Assembly: GCF_035634895.1 (NCBI RefSeq)
Contig: NZ_DASQCC010000064.1
Coordinates: forward strand, 1 to 64,000
Direction: 5' to 3'
From: Actinophytocola sp035634895
GTDB lineage: Bacteria; Actinomycetota; Actinomycetes; Mycobacteriales; Pseudonocardiaceae
DNA length: 64,000 bases
The first letter of the stretch is position 1; every line of letters starts with the position of its first letter. The position numbers and the translations under genes were made by a program. Below the pieces are notes generated by a model. It worked only from the letters and a program-made list of their open reading frames with translations, did no database searches and was not told the DNA's origin. Positions 35,701-43,603 of this stretch are shown here, in pieces.

Positions 35701-35730
35701 CTCCAGCGCCCCCAGCAGTCCGACTCGCAC
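32659..35730 (-). CDS. SARP-type regulator with BTAD, NB-ARC and TPR-like repeats (AfsR/DnrI class)
   Basis: A 1023-residue STAND transcription regulator. The OmpR-like winged helix is residues 1-90 and the bacterial transcriptional activation domain (BTAD) is about 95-230. NB-ARC follows with P-loop GPGGAGKT at 268-275 and VLDNCEH as Walker B, then helical repeats to the end. Relatives activate secondary-metabolite genes. The ligand is unknown. It lies convergent to the drug exporter, overlapping by 69 nt. The last 15 residues are Asp/His-rich and may be an extension created by loss of an earlier stop. Confidence 0.93.
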   Translation of the reverse strand: MRVGLLGALEVRDDAGRPVEVPGTRLRTLLARLVLGAGRPVSGAELIDAVWGAHPPRGAANALQTLVSRLRRTLPGLQLAHSAAGYRLAGVDADVTTFERLAAEGRASRDAGDPAAARDRFTEALRLGRGDPRADLPDATRLTELRLRTVEDLADLTSGGEDIAELAGLVAAHPLRERLAATYMRALVAAGRPAQALTVYADLRRALATELGTDPSPEIRDLHTAILRGGNERRAGPRAPVTSFVGREDDMDRLHALLADARLVTLVGPGGAGKTRLAAELAGRHTDVLWAELADVADADRLPAVVSGALGPRHAGLPGTRAGDPVAMLTTDLGDRQALLVLDNCEHLVDACARLADRILAACPGVRIVATSREPLGIGGEFLHPVGPLATPPEGVAAAGYPAVRLFADRAAAARPGFVVTADNAGAVAEICRRLDGLPLAIEMACTRLRSMPLAEVAARLSDRFRLLTGGNRTALPRHRTLLAVVDWSWRLLTGEERALARRLAVFTGGATLAAARAVCGDVDDLLASLVDRSFLQLLDVPGRPPRYRMLDTIGAFVAGELTDDEAARVRRAHAAYFLALAEEAEPNLRGPAQLRWFAELDREYGNVSAALRWAVDAGDAATALRLIAALGWYWTLRDSHDEAAGWLRRALALPAGTIPPAVHAFDAMYHAEKDPERGRAAAEAARRCAGPDPRTWHPAVAFMTLVLGGPAGAAATAELASHPDDWVAAQAELMAGHTAGARGELPASAAHYAAALTRFESSGDRWGIASAASSVAGVHSVYGRHEKAIEAVDRALSLTESLGATTDALWLRAQRGRYRLRAGDIEGARADLTRAGEDSRASAVVAMARIGLAALARRTGRPATLAGLLSELAGNPGWPETYLLVHALIEAGRGAAAAGDPAAADERLTRALRLAGVNLAAGSLTAEAAEAMAQVAMARDDAHAAARLLGLAAAVRGGVDMGDPDVRDTESAARAALGPAFDEEFTTASTVDSAAARAELLPPAVGEHREGREHHDDGHCPQ

Positions 35731-35770
35731 GCCGCCAGGCTCTCACACCCCGGGCGCGGCACAGGGCGAC

Positions 35771-36166
35771 TCAGGCGCCTATGTACTCGTCGTTGGTGAC
35801 GTGGTCGCCCCACTCGGTCTCCGTGCCCTCGCCCGGGGACTCCCACATGGCCAGGTGGACCATGAAGTGGCCGGGCGCCGCGCCGTGCCAGTGCCACTCG
35901 CCGGGCGGGGTGTGGATCGTGTCGCCCGCCCGGATCTCGAGCACCTCGCCGCCACGGGCCTGGATCCGGCCCACGCCGTCGACGACGTGCAGCGTCTGGC
36001 CGACGGCGTGCGCGTGCCACGCGGTGCGCGCGCCCGGCGAGAACCGGACCGTGTTGACCCGCAGGCGGGACGGCTCCTCGCCGCGCGCGATGACGTCGAA
36101 CCACACGTCCCCGCTGAACAGCTCGGCCGGACCCTTCACGGTCTCCTGCTTGGGCAGGATCTCCAC
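35771..36166 (-). CDS. Cupin, (R)-hydroxynitrile lyase-like
   Basis: A 131-residue single cupin. The metal motif is FSPGARTAWHAHAVGQTLHVVDGVG (two His and a Gln where many cupins have Glu), with the second motif PPGEWHWHGAAP. This His-His-Gln-His set, and the whole N-terminus (KGPAELFSGDVW), closely resemble the manganese cupin hydroxynitrile lyases of Granulicella and Acidobacterium. That catalytic role is by resemblance only, and many relatives have no known substrate. GTG 36166 has AAGGAG 7 nt upstream. Confidence 0.8.
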   Translation of the reverse strand: MEILPKQETVKGPAELFSGDVWFDVIARGEEPSRLRVNTVRFSPGARTAWHAHAVGQTLHVVDGVGRIQARGGEVLEIRAGDTIHTPPGEWHWHGAAPGHFMVHLAMWESPGEGTETEWGDHVTNDEYIGA

Positions 36167-36263
36167 TCGCTCTCTCCTTTCGTCGTGACCTCCGCGCCCA
36201 GTTCTACGCTGTCGGCCGTCCGGCGGCAGGTTCTGGCATCGCGGGGCCCCTAAGCTTCTCGGC

Positions 36264-37085
36264 GTGGAGACCGACCTCACCCTCGCCGACGGCAGCACGT
36301 TGCACGTCTACGACACCGGCGGCGCCGGGCTCACCGTCTTCTGGCACCACGGCACCCCCAACATCGGCGCACCGCCCAAGCCTCTGTTCGCCGCCGCCGA
36401 CCGCCTCGGCATCCGCTGGGTGGGCTACGACCGGCCCGGCTACGGCACCTCGACCCCACGCCCCGGCCGCGACATGGCCTCGGCCGCCACCTACGTCACC
36501 GCCGTCGCCGACGCACTGGACATCGGCGAGTTCGCGGTCATGGGTCACTCCAGCGGCGGCCCCCACACCCTCGCGACCGCTGCACTGTTGCCTGACCGCG
36601 TCCTGGCCGCCGTGAGCGTCTCCGGGCTCGCCCCGTTCGACGCCGACGGTCTCGACTGGTTCGCCGGCATGGCACCGGGCAGCGCGGGATCCCTACGCGC
36701 GGCCGCCAGCGGCCGCGCCGCGAAGGAGGCCTACGCGGCCGAGTTCGACCCCGAGACGTTCACTCCCGCCGACCACGCCGCACTCGACGGCCCGTGGTCG
36801 TGGTTCGGCGAGATCGTCCCACCGGCCATCGCGGCCGGACCAGCCCCACTGATCGACGACGACCTGGCCAACGTCGGCCCCTGGGGCTTCGACCCTGCCG
36901 ACATCACCGCCCCCGTCCTCCTCATGCACGGCGACGCCGACCGCATGGTCCCCGCATCCCACAGCATCTGGCTAGCCAACCAAATCCCATCCGCCGAACT
37001 CTGGCTACGCCCCGGCGAAGGCCACATCTCCACCCTGAACCACGCCGAACCCACCCTAACCTGGCTAACCACCCATTCCCCCTAG
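36264..37085 (+). CDS. Alpha/beta hydrolase
   Basis: A 273-residue hydrolase: oxyanion strand FWHHGTPNIG, nucleophile elbow GHSSGGPHT, an acid in the LLMHGDADRMVP loop and the catalytic His in PGEGHISTLNH. There is no signal peptide and no RBS before GTG 36264, so it is probably leaderless. It ends at the left edge of a repeat-bounded non-coding segment. Confidence 0.87.
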   Translation: METDLTLADGSTLHVYDTGGAGLTVFWHHGTPNIGAPPKPLFAAADRLGIRWVGYDRPGYGTSTPRPGRDMASAATYVTAVADALDIGEFAVMGHSSGGPHTLATAALLPDRVLAAVSVSGLAPFDADGLDWFAGMAPGSAGSLRAAASGRAAKEAYAAEFDPETFTPADHAALDGPWSWFGEIVPPAIAAGPAPLIDDDLANVGPWGFDPADITAPVLLMHGDADRMVPASHSIWLANQIPSAELWLRPGEGHISTLNHAEPTLTWLTTHSP

Positions 37086-37700
37086 CCAACCCCACCCGCC
37101 CAAACCACCCGCGAGTCCCGCGTTGAAACACCGCGAGTCCCGCGCTCAGACACCCCGAGTTGCGGTTTCGTGCAGGTGGCGGGTCTGTCCCAGAGGGACT
37201 GTCGCGGGAACGGCTCTGGCGCACTTTCGGTGGTGGCGTGCTGTGTTCAGCCGGGCAGGATGCGGAAGCGAAGGAGCCACCGCGCCGGAACCAGCGCTGC
37301 ACAGAGTGTCCATCGTCAGGGAGATCAGCCCTGTCGGCAGGTGATGGCTGACGCACCTGAGCACCGATCCCCCGCAACGAGACATGACGTTGGGTGGTCG
37401 ATCATGCTCGCCCGCACCGCCGGCCGCTTACCGTCAACGTCGACTGAAGCGATCACCTGCGGCAACACCCTCCGAACACGCAGGCGGGCGGAAATCGTGG
37501 CCACACTCACAAGCTGATCTTGCTGTCACGCTTCGCGACCACCGAATTGCGCCAGAGCCGTTTCTGCGATAGATCCGTCCCAGATCTTGGAACCGCCCCA
37601 GGGTGCGTGTGCACGAAACCGCAACTTGGTATGTGCGAACGCGGGACTCGCTATGTTTGGGCGCGGGACTCGCGGGTGGGTTGGTTGGGTGGGGTTGGGG
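37085..37700. repeat. Inverted pair of ~150-bp repeat arms around a non-coding core
   Basis: The left arm (about 37085-37240) contains GCGAGTCCCGCG at 37111 and 37133 and a third, diverged unit at 37155, a 22-bp period. It continues with GTTGCGGTTTCGTGCA and, after a diverged stretch, CGGCTCTGGCGCA. The right arm (about 37537-37690) carries the same blocks in the same order in reverse complement. The 290-bp core holds nothing recognisable. With no coding sequence over 565 bp between convergent genes, this looks like a non-autonomous element or a paired interspersed repeat. Confidence 0.7.
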
Positions 37701-39165
37701 GTGTCATGGGGGTTGCGGCGGTTTGGGTTGTGGGGAGGATGTTTTTTGTTGCTATGTGGGCTATGTAGCCGTCGGGGCGGATTAGGAGGAGGGTGTCGGT
37801 GGTTAGGCCGTAGAGGCGGGTGAACTCTGGGGAGTTGGTGGCTGCGATGGACTTCAGTGGGGCGCCTGTTGTCGGCCAGAGCAGGCCCGCCAGGGCTGTG
37901 GTTGCGCGGTCGCCGTGGGCGATGGCGGTGAAGTGGGGGCCACGGAAGGCGTCGAACAGGCGGATTTGTTCGCCCTTCGCGTCGACCAGTTCCGCGTTCG
38001 GGGCGCGGTCGCCGACCCGCAGGGTCGAGGTGCTCTCGGCGCCGGCCGGGGCCAGCGGGCCGCCGCGGTAGGTGAGCTTGAGCTGCTGCACCTCCTTGCC
38101 CCGCTTGACACTGGACGGGTCGAGCTTCGCGATGCCCTCGTACTTCTTGGTGGACAGGCCGATCACGCTCGCGGCGATCGGCAGCCGCTCGGCCTCGTAG
38201 GTGTCCAGGAGTGCCGGGTTGGCGCCGGCCAGTACCTGCGCGAGCTTCCACCCCAGGTTGTACCCGTCCTGCATGCCGGTGTTCAGCCCCTGCGCGCCCG
38301 CCGGCGTGTGCACGTGCCCGGCGTCGCCCGCGAGAAAAGCGCGGCCGCGGCGGAACGCCTCGGCCAGCCGGATGTTGGGCCGGAACAACGACTTCCACCG
38401 GATGTCGTGCACCCTGACGTCGTACCTGGCGAGGCGCCGGTTGATCTCGTCCTCGTCGGCGGGCGGCTCCTCGTCTAGCTTCAGCTGGAACATCCACTGG
38501 AACAGGTCGCCGCCGGGCAGCGGGCACGCGCCGGCCTTGATCCTGGCCCACACATGCCACCGGTCACGGGACAGCCCGGTGGTCCGGGCGTCGAAGAGCA
38601 GCACGCGTTCCAGCTCGTCGGTCGACCCGAGGAACCCGATGCCGAGCTGGTGGCGGACCGTGCTCGACCCGCCGTCGGCGCCGACGAGGTACCGGGCCGT
38701 GATCCGCTCGCCGCTCGCCAGTGTCGCCGTGACCGTCTCGTCGTCCTGGGTCAGCCCGACCAGCTCCGCGCCGAACTCCACGCTGTGGCCCAGGCTCGCC
38801 AGCCGGGCGTGCAGCGCGCGGTCGGTGCGGAACTGCGGGACCAGCCAGGTGTTGGGGTACGGGACGTCCGTGGTCGCCTCGTGGTGGGGGAACATCCGCC
38901 ATGGCACGACCCACCGGCCCATGTGCACGCCGAGCTTCGGGTACTCGCTGCCGCCCGCCAGGACATCGTCGACCGCGCCGAGGTCGTCGAGGACCTCCAG
39001 CGTGCGTGGCTGCACACCCTTCGCGCGTGAACCGTCGAAGGCGTGCGGATCCTTGTCGATGACGCGAATGCCGACACCGCGGCGGGCGAGGTCGATCGCC
39101 AGCGTGCTTCCGGTCGGTCCGGCGCCGACGATGAGCACATCGACCGTTTTGTCGGCATGAGCCAC
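37651..39165 (-). CDS. FAD-dependent aromatic monooxygenase (PheA/TfdB type)
   Basis: A 504-residue class A flavoprotein hydroxylase. It has the N-terminal FAD-binding GAGPTGSTLA, the DG motif GADGGSSTVR, the GD motif FLAGDAGHVHTPAGAQGLNTGMQD, and a C-terminal thioredoxin-like domain. It uses NAD(P)H and O2 to hydroxylate an aromatic or polyketide-type substrate, which is not identifiable. GTG 39165 was chosen because the FAD motif follows at residue 11. The last dozen residues (ending ESRAQT) and the stop codon come from the adjacent repeat arm, so the original C-terminus may have been replaced. Confidence 0.9.
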   Translation of the reverse strand: MAHADKTVDVLIVGAGPTGSTLAIDLARRGVGIRVIDKDPHAFDGSRAKGVQPRTLEVLDDLGAVDDVLAGGSEYPKLGVHMGRWVVPWRMFPHHEATTDVPYPNTWLVPQFRTDRALHARLASLGHSVEFGAELVGLTQDDETVTATLASGERITARYLVGADGGSSTVRHQLGIGFLGSTDELERVLLFDARTTGLSRDRWHVWARIKAGACPLPGGDLFQWMFQLKLDEEPPADEDEINRRLARYDVRVHDIRWKSLFRPNIRLAEAFRRGRAFLAGDAGHVHTPAGAQGLNTGMQDGYNLGWKLAQVLAGANPALLDTYEAERLPIAASVIGLSTKKYEGIAKLDPSSVKRGKEVQQLKLTYRGGPLAPAGAESTSTLRVGDRAPNAELVDAKGEQIRLFDAFRGPHFTAIAHGDRATTALAGLLWPTTGAPLKSIAATNSPEFTRLYGLTTDTLLLIRPDGYIAHIATKNILPTTQTAATPMTPPTPPNQPTRESRAQT

Positions 39166-39239
39166 CGCGAACCCCCACTGAGCACGATCAGGACGCACGA
39201 ACAGCGCCAGATCGTACTCGGCGGGGGCTCACCACGTCA

Positions 39240-41063
39240 CTACGACAACTTGAGTACCGGCTTGTACATGTCCAGCCACAGCGCGATGTCCAGCATGCGC
39301 TCCAACCCGGACCGGACGGGCTGGTCGATCCGCTCGGCCCGCGCCGCCTCGCGTACCCAGTTCCGGTCCGCGATGTCGAACACCTGATGGTCGGTCGACA
39401 GGTACTCGCGGACGTTCCGCTGCAGCCGCCGCGCGTACTCGGGATCCTGCGTGGACGGGTACGGCGACTTGACCCGGTCCACCACGGACCGCGGCAGCAC
39501 GTCGGCCGTCGCCGCCCGCAGGAGGGACTTCTCCCTGCCGTCGAAGGACTTCATCGACCACGGGGTGCCGTAGACGTACTCGACGAGCCGGTGGTCGCAG
39601 AAGGGCACCCGCACCTCGAGCCCGACGGCCATGGAGGCGCGGTCCTTGCGGTCCAACAGGATCCGCACGAAATGGGTGAGGTGCAGGTAGCAGATCTCCC
39701 GCATCCGCGACTCCAGCGCCGACTCGCCCGGCAGAGCCTCCACTTTGGACAGTGAGGTGCGGTACGCGTCGCGGACGTACTCGTCGAGCCGCAGGTTCTC
39801 GACCAGCGCGGGGTTCAGGATCTGCCCCCGCGCGCCGCGCTGCCGCGCGAGCAGCGCGAGCCACGGGAAGGTCGCGGCCCTGCGGGCTTCCGGGTCGAAG
39901 AACTGGCGGTACCCGCCGAACACCTCGTCGGCGGACTCGCCGGACAGCGCGACCGTCGAGTGGCCGCGGATCGCCGTGAACAGCAGCAGGAGCGACGTGT
40001 CCATGTCACCCATGCCGTTGGGCAGGTCGCGGGCGCGGATGACCTGACGACGCACCGCCGGGTCGGCGAGCTGTTCGGCGCTCAGCACGATGTCCTCATG
40101 CTCGGTGCCGGCCAGCTCGGCGACGTCGTGCACGTACGGAGTGTCCGGAGTGGACCGCATCTCGTCCGGCACGAAGTTCTCGGTCTGCCCGACGAAGTCG
40201 ACGGCGAAGCTGCGGACCCGCTCGTCGAGCTGCCGGGCCGCGAGGGACGTCAACGCCGAGGAGTCGAGGCCGCCGGAGAGCAGGACGCAGCGCGGCACGT
40301 CCGCGACGAGCTGGCGGCGCACGATGTCGTCGAGCAGCTCCCGGACGCGGGCGACGGTCGTGTCGCGGTCGTCGGTGTGCTCACGGGTCCGCAGTGCCCA
40401 GTACCGCCTGGTGTGTGAGCCCGTGCGGTCGACGGTGACGATCGTGCCCGGCTCGACCTCACGCATGCCGTCCCACACCGCGTGTCCGGGGGTCTTGACG
40501 AACGCGAACAGCTCGCGGATGCCGTCGAGCGTGACGGTCGGCTCGACACCCGGGTTGGCGAGGATCGCCTTGGGCTCGGAGCCGAAGAGGACGCCGTCGG
40601 CGGTCTCGTGGAAGTAGAAGGGCTTGATGCCCATGCGGTCGCGGACCATGACGAGCTTCTCGTGCCGGCCGTCCCAGATCGCGAACGCGTACATGCCGTT
40701 GAGCCGGTCGGCGAGCGCGAGGTCCCATTCGAGGTAGGCGTGCAGGACGACCTCGGTGTCGGAGGAGGTCGTGAACCGGTGGCCCCGCCCGGCCAGCTCC
40801 TCGCGCAGCTCGGTGAAGTTGTAGGTCTCCCCGGAGTACACCATCGCGACCGGGCCTTCCGGTGTGTCCACCCGCATCGGCTGGCGCCCACCGGGCAGGT
40901 CGATGACGGCGAGCCGCCGGTGCCCCAGCGCGGCGTGCTCGGTGGTGAACGTGCCCCGGTCGTCCGGTCCCCGGCACGCCATGGTCTCGGTCATCGCGTC
41001 GAGCGTGGCCTGTTCCCCCCGCAGGTCGTGCTGGAAGGCGACCCAGCCGGTGATCCCGCACAT
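39240..41063 (-). CDS. asnB: Asparagine synthetase, glutamine-hydrolysing
   Basis: A 607-residue enzyme. ATG 41063 gives the essential N-terminal Cys2 (MCGITGW), the Ntn amidotransferase nucleophile. The glutaminase domain runs to about 210 and the synthetase domain has the PP-loop VLLSGGLDSSAL and ALSGESADEVFGGY. It makes asparagine from aspartate, glutamine and ATP. Full length and both active sites make a lasso-peptide cyclase unlikely. GGAGGGA lies just upstream. Confidence 0.93.
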   Translation of the reverse strand: MCGITGWVAFQHDLRGEQATLDAMTETMACRGPDDRGTFTTEHAALGHRRLAVIDLPGGRQPMRVDTPEGPVAMVYSGETYNFTELREELAGRGHRFTTSSDTEVVLHAYLEWDLALADRLNGMYAFAIWDGRHEKLVMVRDRMGIKPFYFHETADGVLFGSEPKAILANPGVEPTVTLDGIRELFAFVKTPGHAVWDGMREVEPGTIVTVDRTGSHTRRYWALRTREHTDDRDTTVARVRELLDDIVRRQLVADVPRCVLLSGGLDSSALTSLAARQLDERVRSFAVDFVGQTENFVPDEMRSTPDTPYVHDVAELAGTEHEDIVLSAEQLADPAVRRQVIRARDLPNGMGDMDTSLLLLFTAIRGHSTVALSGESADEVFGGYRQFFDPEARRAATFPWLALLARQRGARGQILNPALVENLRLDEYVRDAYRTSLSKVEALPGESALESRMREICYLHLTHFVRILLDRKDRASMAVGLEVRVPFCDHRLVEYVYGTPWSMKSFDGREKSLLRAATADVLPRSVVDRVKSPYPSTQDPEYARRLQRNVREYLSTDHQVFDIADRNWVREAARAERIDQPVRSGLERMLDIALWLDMYKPVLKLS

Positions 41064-41189
41064 ATTCCCTCCTTGCGTACACGGCAAGTCACTGAACGTG
41101 CAGGTCCATTAGACACCTATGTAACTCTGGGATGGCGACTGTGTTACACCGAGATGTCGTGAATGCCGGAAACAAGGCGTGTGAGCTGC

Positions 41190-41203
41190 GCCACCTCGGT
41201 GGC
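41190..41203 (-). terminator. Possible terminator hairpin after LuxR-type gene
   Basis: GCCACC-TC-GGTGGC forms a compact GC hairpin directly after the TGA at 41204. The loop is very small and there is no U-tract, so it is weak. Confidence 0.3.
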
Positions 41204-43591
41204 TCAGTGGTCGCGCCCCAACAGCACCCGCTGCACCCACATCGCCAGCTCCGGGCGGCTGTTCACACCGCCCACCTTCTGGTAGATGCGCGTGATGTGC
41301 GTGTTGACGGTCCGCGTCGAGCGCCCGGTCCGCCGCGCGATGTCGTTGGTACGCAACCCTTCCGCGACCATCCGGGCGATCTGTGCCTCCGCGGGCGTCA
41401 GGTCGGCCAGCGTCATCTCCTCGGTCATCTCCTCGGTCCGCGGCAGGGCAGGCGGCCGCGGGCCCTCCAGCGGCCGCATCGCCAGCTCGTACACCTCGGC
41501 CGGCCCCATTTCGCGGCCCCGCCGGTACTCCTCCTCGAAGATCGCCGGGCCTGTCTGGTCCACCACGATCCGCCGGGCTATGTCGGTCTGGTTCCGGAAC
41601 GGCTTCAGGCCCGTCGCCTTCGAGCCGACCCGTTCCTGCTGGCGCGTCGACGCCCCGTGCAGCACCGCCGCCCGCCGGCCGCGTGCCGCCCGCGCCAGTG
41701 CCCAGCAGATGGCCGTCGCCGTCCACACCGTGCCCCAGCGGTCGCCGATCTCCACCTGCGTCCGCAGGCCCTCCTGGAAGTACGCCAGCGCCTCCGCCGG
41801 ATCCTCCTTGAACAGCAGTGCCACCACGCCCATGTCCCAGCGGGCCCAGCTGGTCGCGGACGGTGCGTCGGCCGCCAGCGCCTCCGCCAGGACGGCCGAG
41901 TTGACCTCCTCGGCCTCCCGCCGGTCGGTGCCGATCAGGCCAACGGCCAGGCCGAGGATCATGTGCGCCTGGTGGCGGTCGCCGGCCAGGGGCAACCCGG
42001 ACTCGACCGCGGCGGTCAGCTTCGCCACCGCGCGGCGGAGCAGGGGGAGCGCGGTCTCCGCGTCGGCGCGCACCAGCAGCGCGTGGGCACCCTCCAGGAA
42101 GTCGAGCATCGCGGGCGGCTCCCCGTCGACCAGCCGCCGGCACGCCGTCAGTGCCGCGGCCGCGCCCTCCTGGTCGCCCTGGCAAAGCACCATCCAGCTG
42201 CGCATCGCCGTCGCCGCCACGCGCAGCGGCGTCGGGTCCGGCGGGCACTCGTCCAGCAGGCGCCGCAACAGGTTCGCGCCTTCGGCAAGCAACCCGCTGA
42301 ACCACCAGAACCGCAGCCGCGCCAGGTTCAGCGCGATCTCGAGTGCCGTCCACGGGCTGCCGTGGTCACGCAGCCACGCCATGGCCGCACGCAGGTTGTC
42401 CAGCTCACGGCCGACGACCGCCAGCCACGCCAGCTCGCGCGACCTGTCCAGCCAGGTGTCCGCCGCCTGCCGCGCCAGCGTCGCGAAGTGCTCGGCGTGC
42501 GCCCGCCGCACCTGGTCCTCCTCGCCGCACTCCCGCAGCTTCCGCACCGCGTACTCGGCGATCGGCGGCAGCATCCCGTACCGGCCGGTGGCCGGATCCA
42601 CCGTGCAGAGCGCCTTCTCCGTCAACCCGCCCAGCAGGTCGATGACCTCGGCCGGCGCGATGCCGTTCCCCGCGCACACCGCCTCGGCCTCGGCGAGGTC
42701 GAAACCGCCGGCGAAGCACGCCGTGCGCAGGAACAGCGTGCGCTCGGCGGCCAGGCACAGCTCGAACGAGTCGTCGAGGACCTGGCGCAGCGTCCGCTGG
42801 TGCGGCTGCGCCCGGCGCCGGGTGCCGTGCGTGGTCAGCAGTCCGCCGCCGTCGAGCCGGCGCAGCACCGTGTCCGGGGTCAGGCCCGACCGCAGCCGTG
42901 CCGCGATGAACTCCAGCACCAGCGGCAGGCCGCCCGACCACCGCACCAGCGCGCGGGCCTGTGCCGCCTGGTCCGCCGGGATCCGCATGCCACCGGAGCT
43001 CACCAGGTGCTCCAGCAACGACATCGCCTCGGAGCCGGCCGAGTCGTCCGCGTCGCCGGCCGGGATCGACAGTGGCCGCAACGGGATCAGGCGCTCGACC
43101 GGCAATCCCAGCTCGGCCCGTGAGGTCGCCAGCACCTGCAGGCCCGGCGCGACGTCCAGCAGGATCGCCACCAGGTCCCCGACCGCCGTGCGGATCCGCT
43201 CACAGTTGTCCAGCACCAGCAGAAGCGGCTCGGTGTCGCCGCTGAGGTGTGACACCAGCACCTCGACCGGATCGGACGAGGAGATGTGCGTGACCCCCAG
43301 CGCCGACTGCACCGCCCGCGCGATGCTCTCCAGGTCCGGCGCGTCGTCGTAGTCCCACCCCTCCGGCGGTTCACCGTCCACGTCGACGAGGTACGCGAAC
43401 GCCGTGCGCCGGCCCTGACCGGCCACCGCGGACAGCACCTCCACCGCCATGCGGGTCTTGCCGATGCCGGGTGGCCCCTGCAACGTGACCAGCCGCTCGC
43501 CGGCCAGCGCGGTGAGCACCTCCTCGACGGCCTCGGCGCGCCCCACCAGGAGCGACGACATCGTGCTGGCGAGCCGGTAGTTCACCGTCAT
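41204..43591 (-). CDS. LuxR-type STAND regulator (AAA+/NB-ARC, TPR-like, LuxR HTH)
   Basis: A 795-residue regulator. The N-terminal ATPase has P-loop GPPGIGKT (39-46) and LLLVLDNCERI, the middle (300-650) is helical repeats, and the C-terminus is a LuxR HTH (LTPAEAQIARMVAEGLRTNDIARRTGRSTRTVNTHI). A short duplicated TEEM sequence precedes the HTH. It starts 12 nt after the FAD oxidase stop, so it is likely part of the conservon transcript. Confidence 0.92.
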   Translation of the reverse strand: MTVNYRLASTMSSLLVGRAEAVEEVLTALAGERLVTLQGPPGIGKTRMAVEVLSAVAGQGRRTAFAYLVDVDGEPPEGWDYDDAPDLESIARAVQSALGVTHISSSDPVEVLVSHLSGDTEPLLLVLDNCERIRTAVGDLVAILLDVAPGLQVLATSRAELGLPVERLIPLRPLSIPAGDADDSAGSEAMSLLEHLVSSGGMRIPADQAAQARALVRWSGGLPLVLEFIAARLRSGLTPDTVLRRLDGGGLLTTHGTRRRAQPHQRTLRQVLDDSFELCLAAERTLFLRTACFAGGFDLAEAEAVCAGNGIAPAEVIDLLGGLTEKALCTVDPATGRYGMLPPIAEYAVRKLRECGEEDQVRRAHAEHFATLARQAADTWLDRSRELAWLAVVGRELDNLRAAMAWLRDHGSPWTALEIALNLARLRFWWFSGLLAEGANLLRRLLDECPPDPTPLRVAATAMRSWMVLCQGDQEGAAAALTACRRLVDGEPPAMLDFLEGAHALLVRADAETALPLLRRAVAKLTAAVESGLPLAGDRHQAHMILGLAVGLIGTDRREAEEVNSAVLAEALAADAPSATSWARWDMGVVALLFKEDPAEALAYFQEGLRTQVEIGDRWGTVWTATAICWALARAARGRRAAVLHGASTRQQERVGSKATGLKPFRNQTDIARRIVVDQTGPAIFEEEYRRGREMGPAEVYELAMRPLEGPRPPALPRTEEMTEEMTLADLTPAEAQIARMVAEGLRTNDIARRTGRSTRTVNTHITRIYQKVGGVNSRPELAMWVQRVLLGRDH

Positions 43592-43603
43592 GAGCCCGAA
43601 AGG

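Noticed and set aside
37170..37517. 115-codon frame inside the inverted-repeat block
   Set aside because: Overlaps the repeat arm, has no motif or RBS, and codon third positions do not follow the GC bias of neighbouring genes.
39240..41063. Asn synthetase considered as a lasso-peptide cyclase
   Set aside because: It has the complete glutaminase domain with Cys2, and no precursor peptide or protease gene is adjacent.
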